From Yersinia rohdei ATCC 43380 (GTDB taxonomy: Bacteria; Pseudomonadota; Gammaproteobacteria; Enterobacterales; Enterobacteriaceae), in the NCBI RefSeq assembly GCF_000173775.1, contig NZ_ACCD01000012.1, positions 1 to 64,000 on the forward strand: a DNA stretch of 64,000 bases. Direction: 5' to 3'. Both the position numbers and the translations under genes were made by a program. The notes below the pieces were generated by a model. That model did no database searches and had not been told where the DNA came from. It was given only the letters and a program-made list of their open reading frames with translations. Below are positions 8,523-18,901 of this stretch, piece after piece (position 1 is the first letter of the stretch; the number at the start of each line of letters is the position of its first letter).

Positions 8523-11189
8523 TTATGCTTCGTCGTCGGTTGCTTCGTCCGCATCGTCAGCGTCATCTTCAACAGCATCATCTTCCGGTGCAGCACGAAC
8601 CGCTTCATCAGCGCCCTCTTCACCTTCCAATGATTCGCCATCAAGGATGTCATCATCTTCTTCCGGCTCAGCGACGCGTTGCAACCCGACCACATGCTCA
8701 TCTTCAGCAGTACGGATCAGTGTCACACCCTGAGTATTACGGCCCACGATACTCACTTCAGATACGCGGGTGCGCACCAGAGTACCGGCATCAGTAATCA
8801 TCATGATTTGGTCGGTGGTGGCCACTTGGACAGCACCAACAACTTTACCATTACGCTCACTGACTTTAATGGAGATAACCCCCTGAGTCGCACGAGATTT
8901 GGTTGGATATTCAGTCACTTCGGTACGTTTTCCGTAGCCGTTTTCAGTCACTGTCAGAATATCGCCATCACCACGAGGAATAATCAGAGAAACAACTTTG
9001 TCATCACCATTGAGGTTAATACCGCGCACACCGGTCGCAGTACGGCCCATAGAGCGCACCTGACCTTCAGGGAAGCGCACCACTTTACCTAATGCAGAGA
9101 ACAGCATGACTTCATTGCTGCCATCCGTCAGATCCACACCAATCAGTTCATCACCCTCATTCAGATTGACGGCAATAATACCGGCACTGCGTGGGCGGCT
9201 AAACTCGGTTAATGCAGTTTTCTTCACGGTACCGCTGGCGGTTGCCATAAAGATGTGACGCCCTTCTTCATATTCACGCACTGGCAGAATGGCGGTAATA
9301 CGCTCATTTGGCTCAAGAGGCAATAAGTTGACGATTGGGCGACCACGGGCACCACGGCTGGCTTCCGGTAACTGGTAAACCTTCATCCAATAGAGACGAC
9401 CACGGCTTGAGAAGCACAAGATAGTATCGTGGGTGTTGGCCACCAGCAGGCGATCAATGAAGTCTTCTTCTTTGATACGTGCAGCTGATTTACCCTTACC
9501 ACCACGACGTTGAGCTTCGTAATCAGTCAGCGGTTGATATTTGACATAACCCTGATGGGACAGTGTCACAACCACATCTTCCTGATTAATCAGGTCTTCA
9601 ATATTGATGTCAGAGGTGTTCGCAGTAATTTCAGTACGACGCGGATCGTTATATTGCTCTTTAATTGCCATTAACTCTTCGCGGATTACTTCCATTAAGC
9701 GCTCTGGGTTTTCCAGAATAAAGATCAACTCACCAATGATGGTCAGCAGCTCTTTATACTCATCCAGCAGTTTTTCATGCTCCAGGCCGGTCAGTTTCTG
9801 CAAACGCAGATCCAAAATTGCCTGAGCTTGCTGCTCGGTGAGGTAATATTTGCCGTCACGAATACCGAACTCTGCTTCCAGCCATTCAGGGCGGGCAGCA
9901 TCATCACCGGCACGTTCCAACATTGAAGCAACGTTACCTAATTCCCACGGGTTAGCAATTAGCCCTGCTTTTGCTTCCGCAGGTGTTGCTGCACGGCGAA
10001 TCAATTCGATAATCGGATCGATATTAGCCAATGCAATCGCCAGCGCTTCAAGGATATGCGCGCGGTCACGTGCTTTGCGCAACTCAAAGATAGTACGGCG
10101 CGTGACGACTTCACGGCGGTGACGAACAAAGGCAACCAGAATGTCTTTCAGGTTAAGCAATTTAGGCTGCCCTTGAGACAGAGCCACCATATTGATACCG
10201 AAAGTCACCTGCAATTGTGTCAGAGAATAGAGGTTATTTAGCACCACTTCCCCGACCGCATCACGTTTGATTTCAATCACGATGCGCATGCCGTCTTTAT
10301 CAGACTCATCGCGCAACGCACTGATGCCTTCTACACGTTTTTCTTTTACCAGCTCGGCGATTTTTTCAATCAACCGCGCCTTGTTCACTTGATACGGGAT
10401 CTCGTGAACAATAATAGTCTCGCGACCGGTTTTAGCATCAGCTTCGACTTCAGCCCGGGCACGGATATACACCTTGCCACGACCAGTGCGATAAGCTTCT
10501 TCAATACCACGGCGACCATTGATAATCGCTGCGGTTGGGAAATCTGGCCCCGGAATATATTCCATCAATCCTTCGATGGTGATGTTTTCATCTTCAATAT
10601 AGGCCAGGCAGCCATCAATAACCTCAGAAAGGTTATGTGGCGGAATATTGGTTGCCATCCCGACAGCAATACCAGACGAACCGTTAACCAATAGGTTAGG
10701 GATTCGGGTCGGCATCACCGCAGGGATTTGTTCCGTACCATCATAGTTAGGCACGAAGTCAACGGTGTCTTTTTCTAAATCCGCTAACAACTCGTGAGCA
10801 ATTTTAGACATACGGATTTCGGTATAACGCATCGCCGCGGCGGAGTCGCCATCAACGGAACCGAAGTTACCCTGCCCATCCACCAGCATATAGCGCAGTG
10901 AAAACGGCTGGGCCATACGCACTATTGTGTCGTAGACCGCGCTGTCACCATGCGGGTGATATTTACCGATAACGTCCCCGACTACACGGGCCGATTTTTT
11001 ATATGGTTTATTCCAGTCATTACCCAGTACATTCATCGCAAACAGTACGCGACGGTGAACCGGTTTCAGTCCATCCCGGACATCTGGTAAAGCACGTCCG
11101 ACAATAACGGACATCGCATAATCCAGATAGGAGCTTTTCAGCTCTTCCTCGATGTTGACCGGTGTTATTTCTCTGGCAAGGTCGCTCAT
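8523..11189 (-). CDS. gyrA: DNA gyrase subunit A
   Basis: An 888-residue type IIA topoisomerase subunit that breaks and rejoins DNA during negative supercoiling, working with GyrB. The N-terminal segment is almost identical to E. coli GyrA. The catalytic Tyr122 is in [10 protein letters not shown], and the GyrA box QRRGGKG is followed by the C-terminal DNA-wrapping blades. In the quinolone-resistance region ([14 protein letters not shown]) Ser83 and Asp87 are both present, the susceptible wild-type state. The C-terminus is an unusually long acidic tail (the last 50 residues are mostly Asp, Glu and Ala), slightly longer than in E. coli (875 residues). It is a single-gene unit facing away from ubiG. 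Confidence 0.98.
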   Translation of the reverse strand: MSDLAREITPVNIEEELKSSYLDYAMSVIVGRALPDVRDGLKPVHRRVLFAMNVLGNDWNKPYKKSARVVGDVIGKYHPHGDSAVYDTIVRMAQPFSLRYMLVDGQGNFGSVDGDSAAAMRYTEIRMSKIAHELLADLEKDTVDFVPNYDGTEQIPAVMPTRIPNLLVNGSSGIAVGMATNIPPHNLSEVIDGCLAYIEDENITIEGLMEYIPGPDFPTAAIINGRRGIEEAYRTGRGKVYIRARAEVEADAKTGRETIIVHEIPYQVNKARLIEKIAELVKEKRVEGISALRDESDKDGMRIVIEIKRDAVGEVVLNNLYSLTQLQVTFGINMVALSQGQPKLLNLKDILVAFVRHRREVVTRRTIFELRKARDRAHILEALAIALANIDPIIELIRRAATPAEAKAGLIANPWELGNVASMLERAGDDAARPEWLEAEFGIRDGKYYLTEQQAQAILDLRLQKLTGLEHEKLLDEYKELLTIIGELIFILENPERLMEVIREELMAIKEQYNDPRRTEITANTSDINIEDLINQEDVVVTLSHQGYVKYQPLTDYEAQRRGGKGKSAARIKEEDFIDRLLVANTHDTILCFSSRGRLYWMKVYQLPEASRGARGRPIVNLLPLEPNERITAILPVREYEEGRHIFMATASGTVKKTALTEFSRPRSAGIIAVNLNEGDELIGVDLTDGSNEVMLFSALGKVVRFPEGQVRSMGRTATGVRGINLNGDDKVVSLIIPRGDGDILTVTENGYGKRTEVTEYPTKSRATQGVISIKVSERNGKVVGAVQVATTDQIMMITDAGTLVRTRVSEVSIVGRNTQGVTLIRTAEDEHVVGLQRVAEPEEDDDILDGESLEGEEGADEAVRAAPEDDAVEDDADDADEATDDEA

Positions 11190-11378
11190 TGAGCCGCTAT
11201 CCCTCTACTAATTACCGGATTTAAAGGTACGAAACTATATCACAAAACCCTGATTTTGGCGAAACTACATTACTGTCAGATAAAACGGCATTGCGCTTAA
11301 GTCTTAGACACAAAACTGCGCCAATTGATGGGGAACATGTATAATCCGCGCAAAGAAACACAACAGTGAGAACCCGTC

Positions 11379-12107
11379 ATGCGCGCAGATACCCCAGCCC
11401 CACACCATAATGTTGATGAACAAGAAATCGCTAAATTTGAGGCAGTTGCCTCCCGGTGGTGGGATTTGGAGGGCGAATTTAAGCCACTCCACCGCATCAA
11501 CCCGCTGCGGCTTGATTATATTTTGCAGCGCTCCGGCGGTCTTTTTGAGAAAACAGTACTGGATGTTGGGTGTGGTGGCGGCATTCTGGCAGAAAGCATG
11601 GCCCGTGAAGGGGCGCTGGTTACCGGGCTGGATATGGGTTATGAGCCGTTACAAGTTGCCCGCCTGCATGCGCTTGAAACTGGCACTCAGCTGGATTATG
11701 TTCAGGAAACAGTTGAGAGCCACGCGCAAAAACACCCGCAACATTATGATGTTGTCACCTGTATGGAAATGCTCGAGCACGTTCCTGACCCCGCCTCTGT
11801 GATTCGCGCTTGTGCACAATTGGTCAAACCCGGCGGTCATGTTTTCTTTTCAACCATTAATCGCAACACCAAATCCTGGCTGATGGCCGTAGTTGGCGCG
11901 GAATATGTTTTGAAAATGGTACCCAAAGGCACCCATGACTCAAAAAAATTCATCCGCCCGTCAGAGCTTATCGGCTGGGTTGATCAAACCTCGCTGCGCG
12001 AACGCCATATTATTGGGCTGCATTACAATCCGATAACAGACCGTTTTAAGCTCGGCCGTAACGTTGATGTGAATTATATGGTACATACTCAACAGGATGA
12101 CAAATAA
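11379..12107 (+). CDS. ubiG: Ubiquinone biosynthesis O-methyltransferase UbiG
   Basis: A 242-residue SAM-dependent methyltransferase that carries out both O-methylation steps of ubiquinone synthesis. Visible features are SAM motif I (VLDVGCGGG), the acidic residue after strand 2 (GLDMG) and the downstream [10 protein letters not shown] motif. It is divergent from gyrA with 189 bp between them, the same arrangement as in E. coli. It is followed by a strong terminator, so it is probably transcribed alone. E. coli has yfaL between ubiG and nrdA; that gene is missing here. Confidence 0.96.
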   Translation: MRADTPAPHHNVDEQEIAKFEAVASRWWDLEGEFKPLHRINPLRLDYILQRSGGLFEKTVLDVGCGGGILAESMAREGALVTGLDMGYEPLQVARLHALETGTQLDYVQETVESHAQKHPQHYDVVTCMEMLEHVPDPASVIRACAQLVKPGGHVFFSTINRNTKSWLMAVVGAEYVLKMVPKGTHDSKKFIRPSELIGWVDQTSLRERHIIGLHYNPITDRFKLGRNVDVNYMVHTQQDDK

Positions 12108-12164
12108 CGCGGTCATAATATTACCCAGGGGGTGAGTATATCGGCCACTCCCTGGCAGATTAAT

Positions 12165-12187
12165 TGCCCTTAATGAGGGCATTTTTT
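12165..12187 (+). terminator. Rho-independent terminator of ubiG
   Basis: A 6-bp stem TGCCCT / AGGGCA with a 5-base loop is followed by six T residues. A second imperfect stem (CCAGGG...CCCTGG, about 12125-12154) lies just before it. Confidence 0.88.
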
Positions 12188-12421
12188 GTGGCTTAATGCA
12201 CCAATTTGTCGCTTTATACGCCGTCAATCGTAAAATCGGGCAGAAACTGTTTTTTTGAACAATAAAAACGATAAGTTATGCCGTTTTTTTCTAATGTTTA
12301 ATAAACCGGCAAACGATCAAATTTTTAGTATTTTAAGTAAAATCTTATCCCCCAGACTCACCCAAGCTAAGCCCCAGTAATGACGCAGCCTGTGAGGCTT
12401 TCGTAACAATTCGCCCCCAAG

Positions 12422-12430
12422 TTATCCACA
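12422..12430 (+). promoter_or_regulatory. DnaA box upstream of nrdA
   Basis: A perfect consensus TTATCCACA lies about 190 bp before nrdA, and a weaker TTATCCATC lies at 12482-12490. E. coli nrdA also has DnaA boxes in its promoter, where DnaA ties ribonucleotide reductase expression to replication. The sequence match is certain; the regulation is inferred from E. coli. Confidence 0.65.
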
Positions 12431-12500
12431 CAATTCATCGGTTTTGTTCACTTGCCAAAAGCCTCAATACTCACTATCTTGTTATCCATCTACTACCCAC

Positions 12501-12516
12501 CCCCTACATATTGTGT
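12501..12516 (+). promoter_or_regulatory. Possible NrdR box in the nrdA promoter
   Basis: CCCCTACATATTGTGT resembles one half of the NrdR operator pair found before enterobacterial nrd genes. I could not find a partner box about 31 bp away, so this is a weak call. Confidence 0.3.
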
Positions 12517-12622
12517 TTACATACTGAACAATACACTACGGCCTCAATGATTACTGCAATCATGGAGTGCGTAAATTTGTGTTATGTAAGCCCAGAGTAA
12601 GGGGAACAAAGGTCACGAACAC

Positions 12623-14908
12623 ATGAACCAAAGTCTACTTGTTACTAAACGCGATGGCAGCAAAGAACGCATCAATCTGGATAAAATCCACCGGGTCATC
12701 GACTGGGCCGCGGAAGGTTTACATAACGTCTCAGTATCTCAAGTAGAATTGCGCTCACACATTCAGTTTTATGATGGCATCAAGACTGCTGACATCCATG
12801 AAACTATCATCAAAGCTGCCGCAGACCTGATTTCGCGCGATGCGCCGGATTATCAGTATCTGGCTGCCCGTCTGGCCATTTTCCATCTGCGTAAAAAAGC
12901 CTACGGCCAGTTTGAGCCACCAAAATTATTCGCCCATGTGACGAAAATGGTGGACATGGGTAAATACGACAAACATCTGCTGGAAGATTACACCGCAGAA
13001 GAATTCGAACAGATGGACACTTTCATCGACCATTGGCGCGATATGAACTTCTCTTATGCTGCAGTTAAGCAATTGGAAGGTAAATATTTAGTGCAGAACC
13101 GCGTCAGCGGCGAGATCTATGAAAGTGCCCAATTCCTGTACATCTTGGTTTCCGCCTGCTTGTTCTCAAACTACCCGCGCGAAACTCGGCTGGATTACAT
13201 CAAACGTTTTTATGATGCAATTTCAACCTTTAAAATTTCGCTGCCGACCCCGATTATGTCCGGTGTCCGTACCCCGACTCGCCAGTTCAGTTCTTGCGTG
13301 TTGATTGAATGCGGCGATAGCCTGGATTCCATCAATGCCACCTCCAGCGCCATTGTGAAATATGTGTCACAACGTGCCGGTATTGGTATTAATGCCGGCC
13401 GCATTCGTGCTTTGGGTAGCCCAATTCGTGGCGGTGAGGCTTTCCACACTGGGTGTATTCCGTTCTACAAACACTTCCAGACTGCGGTAAAATCTTGCTC
13501 ACAGGGCGGCGTGCGGGGCGGTGCTGCTACCTTGTTCTACCCAATGTGGCATATGGAAGTTGAAAGCCTGCTGGTACTGAAAAACAACCGTGGCGTTGAA
13601 GGCAACCGCGTTCGCCATATGGATTACGGCGTCCAAATCAACAAACTGATGTATCAACGCCTGCTAAAAGGTGACGATATCACCCTGTTCAGCCCATCGG
13701 ATGTTCCGGGGTTATATGACGCGTTCTTCGCCGACCAAGACGAATTTGAGCGCCTTTACACCCAATACGAGCAAGACGACAGCATCCGTAAGCAACGTGT
13801 GAAAGCGGTTGAGTTATTCTCTCTGATGATGCAAGAGCGCGCCTCTACTGGCCGTATCTATATTCAGAACGTGGATCACTGCAACACCCACAGCCCGTTT
13901 GACCCGAAAATTGCCCCAGTGCGCCAGTCAAACCTGTGTTTGGAAATTGCACTGCCAACCAAACCCTTGAATGATATCAACGATGAAAATGGTGAAATCG
14001 CACTTTGCACCTTGTCGGCGTTCAACTTGGGTGCCATTGACAGCCTTGATGATTTAGAAGACTTGGCCGTGCTGGCCGTACGTGCGCTGGACGCCTTACT
14101 GGATTATCAAGATTACCCTATTGCTGCGGCAAAACGCGGTGCTATGGGCCGCCGCACGCTGGGTATTGGCGTGATTAACTTTGCTTATTATCTGGCGAAA
14201 AATGGGGTTCGTTACTCCGATGGCAGTGCCAACAACCTGACACACCGCACCTTTGAAGCTATTCAATACTATTTATTGAAAGCCTCTAATGCGCTGGCCC
14301 GTGAACAAGGTGCCTGCCAGTGGTTCAATGAAACCACCTATTCTCAGGGTATTTTGCCGATAGATACCTATAAGAAAGATTTGGATGCCATCAGCGATGA
14401 GCCGCTGCATTACGATTGGGAAACCCTGCGTAAAGATATTCAGGAATTTGGTCTGCGCAACTCCACATTATCAGCGCTGATGCCTTCTGAAACATCTTCA
14501 CAAATTTCCAATGCCACCAATGGTATTGAGCCGCCGCGTGGGTATGTCAGTATCAAAGCATCGAAAGATGGTATTCTGCGCCAGGTTGTTCCTGAATATG
14601 AACGTCTGAAAGAAGCCTACGAACTGTTGTGGGATATGCCAAATAATGATGGTTATCTGCAACTGGTCGGTTTGATGCAAAAATTCGTCGACCAGGCGAT
14701 TTCGGCCAATACCAATTACGACCCAACCCGCTTCCCATCTGGCAAAGTGCCAATGAAGCAGTTGCTGAAAGATTTGCTGACCACCTATAAATTTGGCATA
14801 AAAACCCTTTACTATCAAAACACCCGTGATGGTGCTGATGATGTACAGGAAGATATTCAAAGTCAGCCGGGTGACGACGACTGTGAAGGCGGCGCGTGTA
14901 AGATTTAA
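12623..14908 (+). CDS. nrdA: Ribonucleoside-diphosphate reductase alpha subunit (class Ia)
   Basis: A 761-residue catalytic subunit that reduces ribonucleoside diphosphates to deoxy forms. The N-terminus is an ATP-cone (VTKRDGSKERINLDKI) that senses ATP and dATP. The active-site cysteines fit E. coli numbering: Cys225 (SSCVLIECG), Cys439 (SNLCLEIALP) and Cys462 (ALCTLSAFN). The radical-transfer tyrosine pair is in TLYYQNTRDGA. The mobile C-terminal tail ends CEGGACKI, with Cys754 and Cys759 to receive electrons from thioredoxin or glutaredoxin. The length is identical to E. coli. It forms an operon with nrdB and yfaE. Confidence 0.98.
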   Translation: MNQSLLVTKRDGSKERINLDKIHRVIDWAAEGLHNVSVSQVELRSHIQFYDGIKTADIHETIIKAAADLISRDAPDYQYLAARLAIFHLRKKAYGQFEPPKLFAHVTKMVDMGKYDKHLLEDYTAEEFEQMDTFIDHWRDMNFSYAAVKQLEGKYLVQNRVSGEIYESAQFLYILVSACLFSNYPRETRLDYIKRFYDAISTFKISLPTPIMSGVRTPTRQFSSCVLIECGDSLDSINATSSAIVKYVSQRAGIGINAGRIRALGSPIRGGEAFHTGCIPFYKHFQTAVKSCSQGGVRGGAATLFYPMWHMEVESLLVLKNNRGVEGNRVRHMDYGVQINKLMYQRLLKGDDITLFSPSDVPGLYDAFFADQDEFERLYTQYEQDDSIRKQRVKAVELFSLMMQERASTGRIYIQNVDHCNTHSPFDPKIAPVRQSNLCLEIALPTKPLNDINDENGEIALCTLSAFNLGAIDSLDDLEDLAVLAVRALDALLDYQDYPIAAAKRGAMGRRTLGIGVINFAYYLAKNGVRYSDGSANNLTHRTFEAIQYYLLKASNALAREQGACQWFNETTYSQGILPIDTYKKDLDAISDEPLHYDWETLRKDIQEFGLRNSTLSALMPSETSSQISNATNGIEPPRGYVSIKASKDGILRQVVPEYERLKEAYELLWDMPNNDGYLQLVGLMQKFVDQAISANTNYDPTRFPSGKVPMKQLLKDLLTTYKFGIKTLYYQNTRDGADDVQEDIQSQPGDDDCEGGACKI

Positions 14909-14929
14909 TATTTAGTTAAGGCCCTCTCC

Positions 14930-14961
14930 CGCCGGATAAACCCATTAGCGTTTGTCCGGCG
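14930..14961 (+). other. Strong hairpin between nrdA and nrdB
   Basis: CGCCGGATAAAC pairs with GTTTGTCCGGCG over 12 bp with one G-T wobble, around an 8-base loop. There is no T run after it, so it is not a standard terminator. It sits in the 139-bp gap between nrdA and nrdB. A likely role is protection of the nrdA message end or differential decay. Confidence 0.7.
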
Positions 14962-15047
14962 GATGATTATTTTGTGTTATGGCCGCTGGCCCGCGCAAAA
15001 TCGAGCAATCGTGGGGGCTGCTTCTTTTCGATATCCCCGAGGACATC

Positions 15048-16178
15048 ATGGCCTATACCACTTTTTCGCAGAATAAAAATAACCAGCTACTCGAACCCAT
15101 GTTTCTGGGCCAATCCGTTAACGTGGCGCGCTTCGACCAGCAGAAACACGCAATCTTCGAGAAACTGATTGAAAAACAATTGTCTTTCTTCTGGCGTCCG
15201 GAAGAAATTGACGTTTCCCGCGATCGCATTGATTACCAAGCCTTGCCGGAACACGAAAAACACATTTTTATCAGTAACCTGAAATACCAAACTCTGCTGG
15301 ATTCCATTCAAGGCCGCAGTCCTAACGTTGCCCTGTTGCCGTTAATTTCCATCCCTGAGCTGGAAACCTGGGTAGAAACTTGGTCATTTTCAGAAACTAT
15401 CCATTCACGTTCTTATACCCATATCATCCGCAATATTGTTAACGACCCGTCGGTTGTTTTCGATGATATCGTGACCAACGAAGAGATCCTCAAACGCGCT
15501 AAAGATATCTCGGCGTATTATGACGATCTGATTGAGATGACCAGCTACTACCATCTGCTGGGCGAAGGCACCCATCAGGTTAATGGCAAAACAGTCGTGG
15601 TTAACTTGCACGCGCTGAAGAAACAGCTGTATCTGTGTTTGATGAGTGTCAACGCGCTGGAAGCCATCCGTTTTTATGTCAGCTTTGCGTGTTCTTTTGC
15701 CTTTGCCGAGCGCGAACTGATGGAAGGCAATGCGAAAATCATCAAGATGATTGCCCGCGATGAAGCCCTGCATCTGACCGGTACTCAGCACATTCTGAAC
15801 CTGATGCGTTCCGGTGAGGACGACCCTGAAATGGCGGAAATCGCCGTAGAATGTCAGCAACAATGTTATGACCTGTTCGTGCTGGCGGCAGAGCAAGAGA
15901 AAGAATGGGCCGAATATCTGTTCCGTGACGGTTCCATGATTGGCCTAAACAAAGAAATCTTGTGCCAATATGTTGAATATATTACTAATATTCGCATGCA
16001 GGCCGTCGGGCTAGGTACGCCGTTTAAAACCCGCACCAACCCAATTCCGTGGATCAACTCTTGGTTGGTTTCAGATAATGTGCAGGTTGCACCACAGGAA
16101 GTGGAAGTCAGTTCTTATCTGGTCGGTCAGATTGATTCAGAAATCAGTGCTGACGACTTGAGTGATTTCGAGCTGTAA
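15048..16178 (+). CDS. nrdB: Ribonucleoside-diphosphate reductase beta subunit (class Ia)
   Basis: A 376-residue subunit that houses the di-iron centre and the tyrosyl radical. The radical Tyr is in SRSYTHII (Tyr122 in the E. coli numbering that omits Met1). Iron ligands are visible as Asp in LLDSI and the Glu and His in FSETIHS, with more in the second helical pair ([14 protein letters not shown]). The C-terminal peptide that docks on NrdA ends DDLSDFEL. The start at 15048 gives MAYTTFSQ, the same length as E. coli, and has GAGGA four bases before the ATG. An in-frame upstream start at 14979 has no support. Confidence 0.97.
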   Translation: MAYTTFSQNKNNQLLEPMFLGQSVNVARFDQQKHAIFEKLIEKQLSFFWRPEEIDVSRDRIDYQALPEHEKHIFISNLKYQTLLDSIQGRSPNVALLPLISIPELETWVETWSFSETIHSRSYTHIIRNIVNDPSVVFDDIVTNEEILKRAKDISAYYDDLIEMTSYYHLLGEGTHQVNGKTVVVNLHALKKQLYLCLMSVNALEAIRFYVSFACSFAFAERELMEGNAKIIKMIARDEALHLTGTQHILNLMRSGEDDPEMAEIAVECQQQCYDLFVLAAEQEKEWAEYLFRDGSMIGLNKEILCQYVEYITNIRMQAVGLGTPFKTRTNPIPWINSWLVSDNVQVAPQEVEVSSYLVGQIDSEISADDLSDFEL

Positions 16179-16257
16179 TCCATGAAATCTTTACTTAACA
16201 GATGTTGCGTTACCGGTTGCTGGCAGCTGAATCCCGCCCTGGAGTTAAGGTAATTTA

Positions 16258-16563
16258 ATGGCTTGGGTAAGTGATAGTCACCAACAACCTAAGGTTTTGA
16301 AAGAGAGTGGCGATATTGTGACCTTGAGCACCACGGGTGCTCAACTAAGCCACCCTGCCAATAGCCGCAATTTGCTGGAAACACTTGAGCACCATCAAGT
16401 TGCCATCGAATACCAATGCCGTTCCGGCTATTGCGGTTCTTGTCGCCTGCGCTTACTGAAAGGCGAGGTTTGTTATCAACAACCGCCTTTGGCCTTTATT
16501 CAGAAAGGGGAGATCCTGCCCTGCTGCTGCCAGCCCAAAGGTGATATTGAAATTGAACTCTAG
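16258..16563 (+). CDS. yfaE: 2Fe-2S ferredoxin YfaE
   Basis: A small (101-residue) plant-type ferredoxin. The cluster ligands are visible as Cys54, Cys59 and Cys62 in CRSGYCGSC, plus one of the Cys89-91 triplet in ILPCCCQP. In E. coli YfaE donates electrons to maintain and rebuild the diferric-tyrosyl cofactor of NrdB. Its position 79 bp after nrdB fits that job. It is an ordinary family member in length and motifs. Confidence 0.93.
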   Translation: MAWVSDSHQQPKVLKESGDIVTLSTTGAQLSHPANSRNLLETLEHHQVAIEYQCRSGYCGSCRLRLLKGEVCYQQPPLAFIQKGEILPCCCQPKGDIEIEL

Positions 16564-16742
16564 TGGCAAGCCCCCCGCTTGCCACTTATTCGCTGCAAAG
16601 TCGTTCTGCATAAATATTGTGCTCTCAAAACATAAGCTTGGCTTATATCCCCTAGGGAAAAATTTAGCTTTCACCTATAATCAGCTTCTGATTGGATGGC
16701 ATTTGGCATCCGGAATTACCTGATAAATCATAGGGACAAAAG

Positions 16743-17255
16743 ATGAAAATACTGTTAATCGCGATAACCAGTCTGTTAATGGCAGCATCGACCAGTGCCC
16801 TTGCTGCTAAAGAACAGCCGCTCAATCAACAGCAACCGCTAGAAAAGATTGCGCCCTATCCCGCCGCTGAAAAAGGTATGACTCGCCAAGTCATTTTCCT
16901 TGAGCCACAAGAAGATGAAAGCCGTTTCAAAGTAGAATTACTCATAGGTAAAACTCTTGAAATTGACTGCAACCGCCATATGCTCAGTGGCAATCTGGAG
17001 ACCAGAACCCTGTCGGGCTGGGGTTTTGACTATCTGGTGATGGATAAAATCTCAGAACCGGCCACGACTTTAATGGCCTGCCAGGATAGCGATACCCCAC
17101 GCCGCCCACAATTTATTGCCGCCAATGTGGGTGATGCCGCCATGCAACGTTACAACAGCCGCCTGCCGATTGTGGTGTATGTGCCCAAGGGGGTAGAAGT
17201 GAAATACCGGATTTGGCAAGCTGACAAGCAAGTAAGCAGTGCCACGGTGAAGTAA
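16743..17255 (+). CDS. eco: Ecotin, periplasmic serine protease inhibitor
   Basis: A 170-residue secreted protein with a signal peptide of about 22 residues (cleaved after ALAA). The mature part contains [27 protein letters not shown] and [16 protein letters not shown], closely matching E. coli ecotin. The reactive-site loop carries Met111 as the P1 residue (TTLMACQD), and Cys76 and Cys113 fit the conserved disulfide. Ecotin dimers inhibit trypsin-like and chymotrypsin-like proteases, including host neutrophil elastase. It has its own terminator and is probably monocistronic. In E. coli eco lies elsewhere. Confidence 0.95.
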   Translation: MKILLIAITSLLMAASTSALAAKEQPLNQQQPLEKIAPYPAAEKGMTRQVIFLEPQEDESRFKVELLIGKTLEIDCNRHMLSGNLETRTLSGWGFDYLVMDKISEPATTLMACQDSDTPRRPQFIAANVGDAAMQRYNSRLPIVVYVPKGVEVKYRIWQADKQVSSATVK

Positions 17256-17282
17256 TCACCTGAATATTATTGAAGATAGCCG

Positions 17283-17318
17283 AAAATACCCGTCAACTGA
17301 GCGGGTATTTTTATTTTC
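17283..17318 (+). terminator. Rho-independent terminator of eco
   Basis: A 10-bp stem AAAATACCCG / CGGGTATTTT is followed by T-rich sequence (TATTTTC). It may also serve the converging yfaY gene, because the upstream strand is A-rich. Confidence 0.85.
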
Positions 17319-17351
17319 GTCTCAAGCTACTGCAATTAACCATACATTTAA

Positions 17352-18545
17352 TTATAAAATCTCAACCACATCCAACCAGCCGTGCTGGCCGCAGACAGAA
17401 CGACCGTTAAGCCAGCGGCGCAGCATATCCAATGCCAGCATGGCGCTGCTTTCCTGACGGATACGCAAACCATGTCGGCTGGCCTGATAACGTACTTGTT
17501 GGGCAAACACCCCTTCGGGAGTATGTAGCGCGACACTCAGTTGATCATTTTGCATCGCACTTACCGCCAGCACCACTTGTGCACCACACAGCATCGATAA
17601 TGACTGGGCGCGGCTGGCAACTTCCGCTAAGGATTCCTGACAATGGGCCGGCAACAATTCGCCCCCCGCCAGTGGTGCCCCTGCGCTCTGCAACTGCCAG
17701 TGCAATAACCCGCCAGTAAATTGCTCACTGACCGCCACCAATAGCCCGCGCTGCACCAATTGTTCGGTCAATAATGCCGGTAAACCCTGCGTGCCTTCAA
17801 AAATTGTGCTATCGCCAGTCACCGCCCTGACCTGTTGCCACACCTGTTCCATTGCCAAACGCTCTGAAGCCGGCCCTGTTAATTTCAATTCAATAATCGG
17901 GGCTGATGAGCGGTAACCGAGCACGGCACCTTTCGGCAGTGGCAATGGGTCTAACTCCAACGCCAAGTCACTTTCTGAGCGCCCAAAGGTGGTCATTCGT
18001 AAACATAATGGGGGTTCGGCCACATCAAAATGTTGGCGTAACCGCGGCATAATTTGCTGCTCAACCATGACTTTAAATTCTGACGGCACACCGGGAGTGA
18101 AAAACATAAGGCACTTATTAAGCCTTAATGCAAAACCGCAGGCGGTGCCGACCGGGTTATCTAACATTTCTGCATTGGCTGGAATATGCGCTTGTTTCCG
18201 GTTAGTGGACGACATCACCCTGCCGCGTTCATGAAAGAAAGCTTCCATGCGCGCAATCCATTCTGGGTGTTCAATCAGCTCAGTTCCGGCAGCACGCGCA
18301 GCAGCTAATGCACTCAGATCATCACTGGTAGGCCCAAGCCCCCCATTAACAATCAATACATCAGCAACCTGGCTGCGTTCCCTTAATACCTCGATAAGAG
18401 CCGAAAGTGAATCACCGACAGTTTCTCTGCTGCTGATGGGCAATCCCTGATTAAATAAATAATCAGCCAACCATGCAGCATTGGTATCAATAATCTGCCC
18501 ATGAAGGACTTCATCTCCGGTACTCAACATCTCAACTCTGATCAT
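17352..18545 (-). CDS. yfaY: CinA-like protein YfaY
   Basis: A 397-residue member of the competence/damage-inducible CinA family. The N-terminal half is a molybdopterin-binding (MoeA/MogA-like) domain with STGDEVLHGQI, NGGLGPTSDDLSA and FFTPGVPSEFK. The C-terminal half is a shortened, diverged deamidase-like domain. E. coli has two CinA paralogues; this one matches YfaY over its whole length, and its nicotinamide-mononucleotide deamidase role is doubtful. The start at 18545 gives MIRVEMLSTGDE with GGAGAA at good spacing; an ATG four codons upstream overlaps that ribosome-binding site. Confidence 0.88.
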   Translation of the reverse strand: MIRVEMLSTGDEVLHGQIIDTNAAWLADYLFNQGLPISSRETVGDSLSALIEVLRERSQVADVLIVNGGLGPTSDDLSALAAARAAGTELIEHPEWIARMEAFFHERGRVMSSTNRKQAHIPANAEMLDNPVGTACGFALRLNKCLMFFTPGVPSEFKVMVEQQIMPRLRQHFDVAEPPLCLRMTTFGRSESDLALELDPLPLPKGAVLGYRSSAPIIELKLTGPASERLAMEQVWQQVRAVTGDSTIFEGTQGLPALLTEQLVQRGLLVAVSEQFTGGLLHWQLQSAGAPLAGGELLPAHCQESLAEVASRAQSLSMLCGAQVVLAVSAMQNDQLSVALHTPEGVFAQQVRYQASRHGLRIRQESSAMLALDMLRRWLNGRSVCGQHGWLDVVEIL

Positions 18546-18667
18546 TTTGTTCTCCATGCCACCTTATGCCATTCACTTTATGAATCTCAGCAGCTAAACA
18601 CAATCATTTCCCATCGAGAGAAAAAAATAAGCATAATAATTATTAGCTGCTTTCATATTTTTATTAA

Positions 18668-18685
18668 TGTAAACATAACATTACA
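18668..18685 (+). promoter_or_regulatory. TyrR box upstream of tyrP
   Basis: TGTAAACATAACATTACA is a one-mismatch fit to the TyrR consensus TGTAAA-N6-TTTACA. It lies 18 bp before a TTGACA hexamer at 18703-18708, which has a weak partner TACCCT 17 bp on. In E. coli TyrR regulates tyrP, activated with phenylalanine and repressed with tyrosine. Confidence 0.65.
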
Positions 18686-18702
18686 CCGCACGTAACGTCG
18701 AT

Positions 18703-18731
18703 TTGACACAAATAAGCCAATCTACTACCCT
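18703..18731 (+). promoter_or_regulatory. Putative tyrP promoter
   Basis: A perfect -35 TTGACA is followed 17 bp later by TACCCT, a weak -10. It lies just downstream of the TyrR box and about 170 bp before the tyrP start. The long leader holds no recognisable element. Confidence 0.45.
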
Positions 18732-18901
18732 GCTGCACTCAATAAATCCAATCATCCTGCTTACTTGACGTGGCAGCGGCATTAGCGGCACTCACCGACC
18801 CGAATCACTGACCTGTGTCAGCTTTGCGGGATTGATTCGTTTTCTGCCTTGCCGCACCACCAATTAAATTGGATATAAATTGTCATGTAGTAGAGGAAAG
18901 C

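Noticed and set aside
8679-9092. Plus-strand 137-codon frame inside gyrA
   Set aside because: Antisense to gyrA with His/Thr-rich shadow composition.
10870-10960. Possible fluoroquinolone-resistance change in GyrA
   Set aside because: Ser83 and Asp87 are both the wild-type residues in [14 protein letters not shown].
11410-11802. Plus-strand 130-codon frame inside ubiG
   Set aside because: Out-of-frame shadow of ubiG, which has complete methyltransferase motifs.
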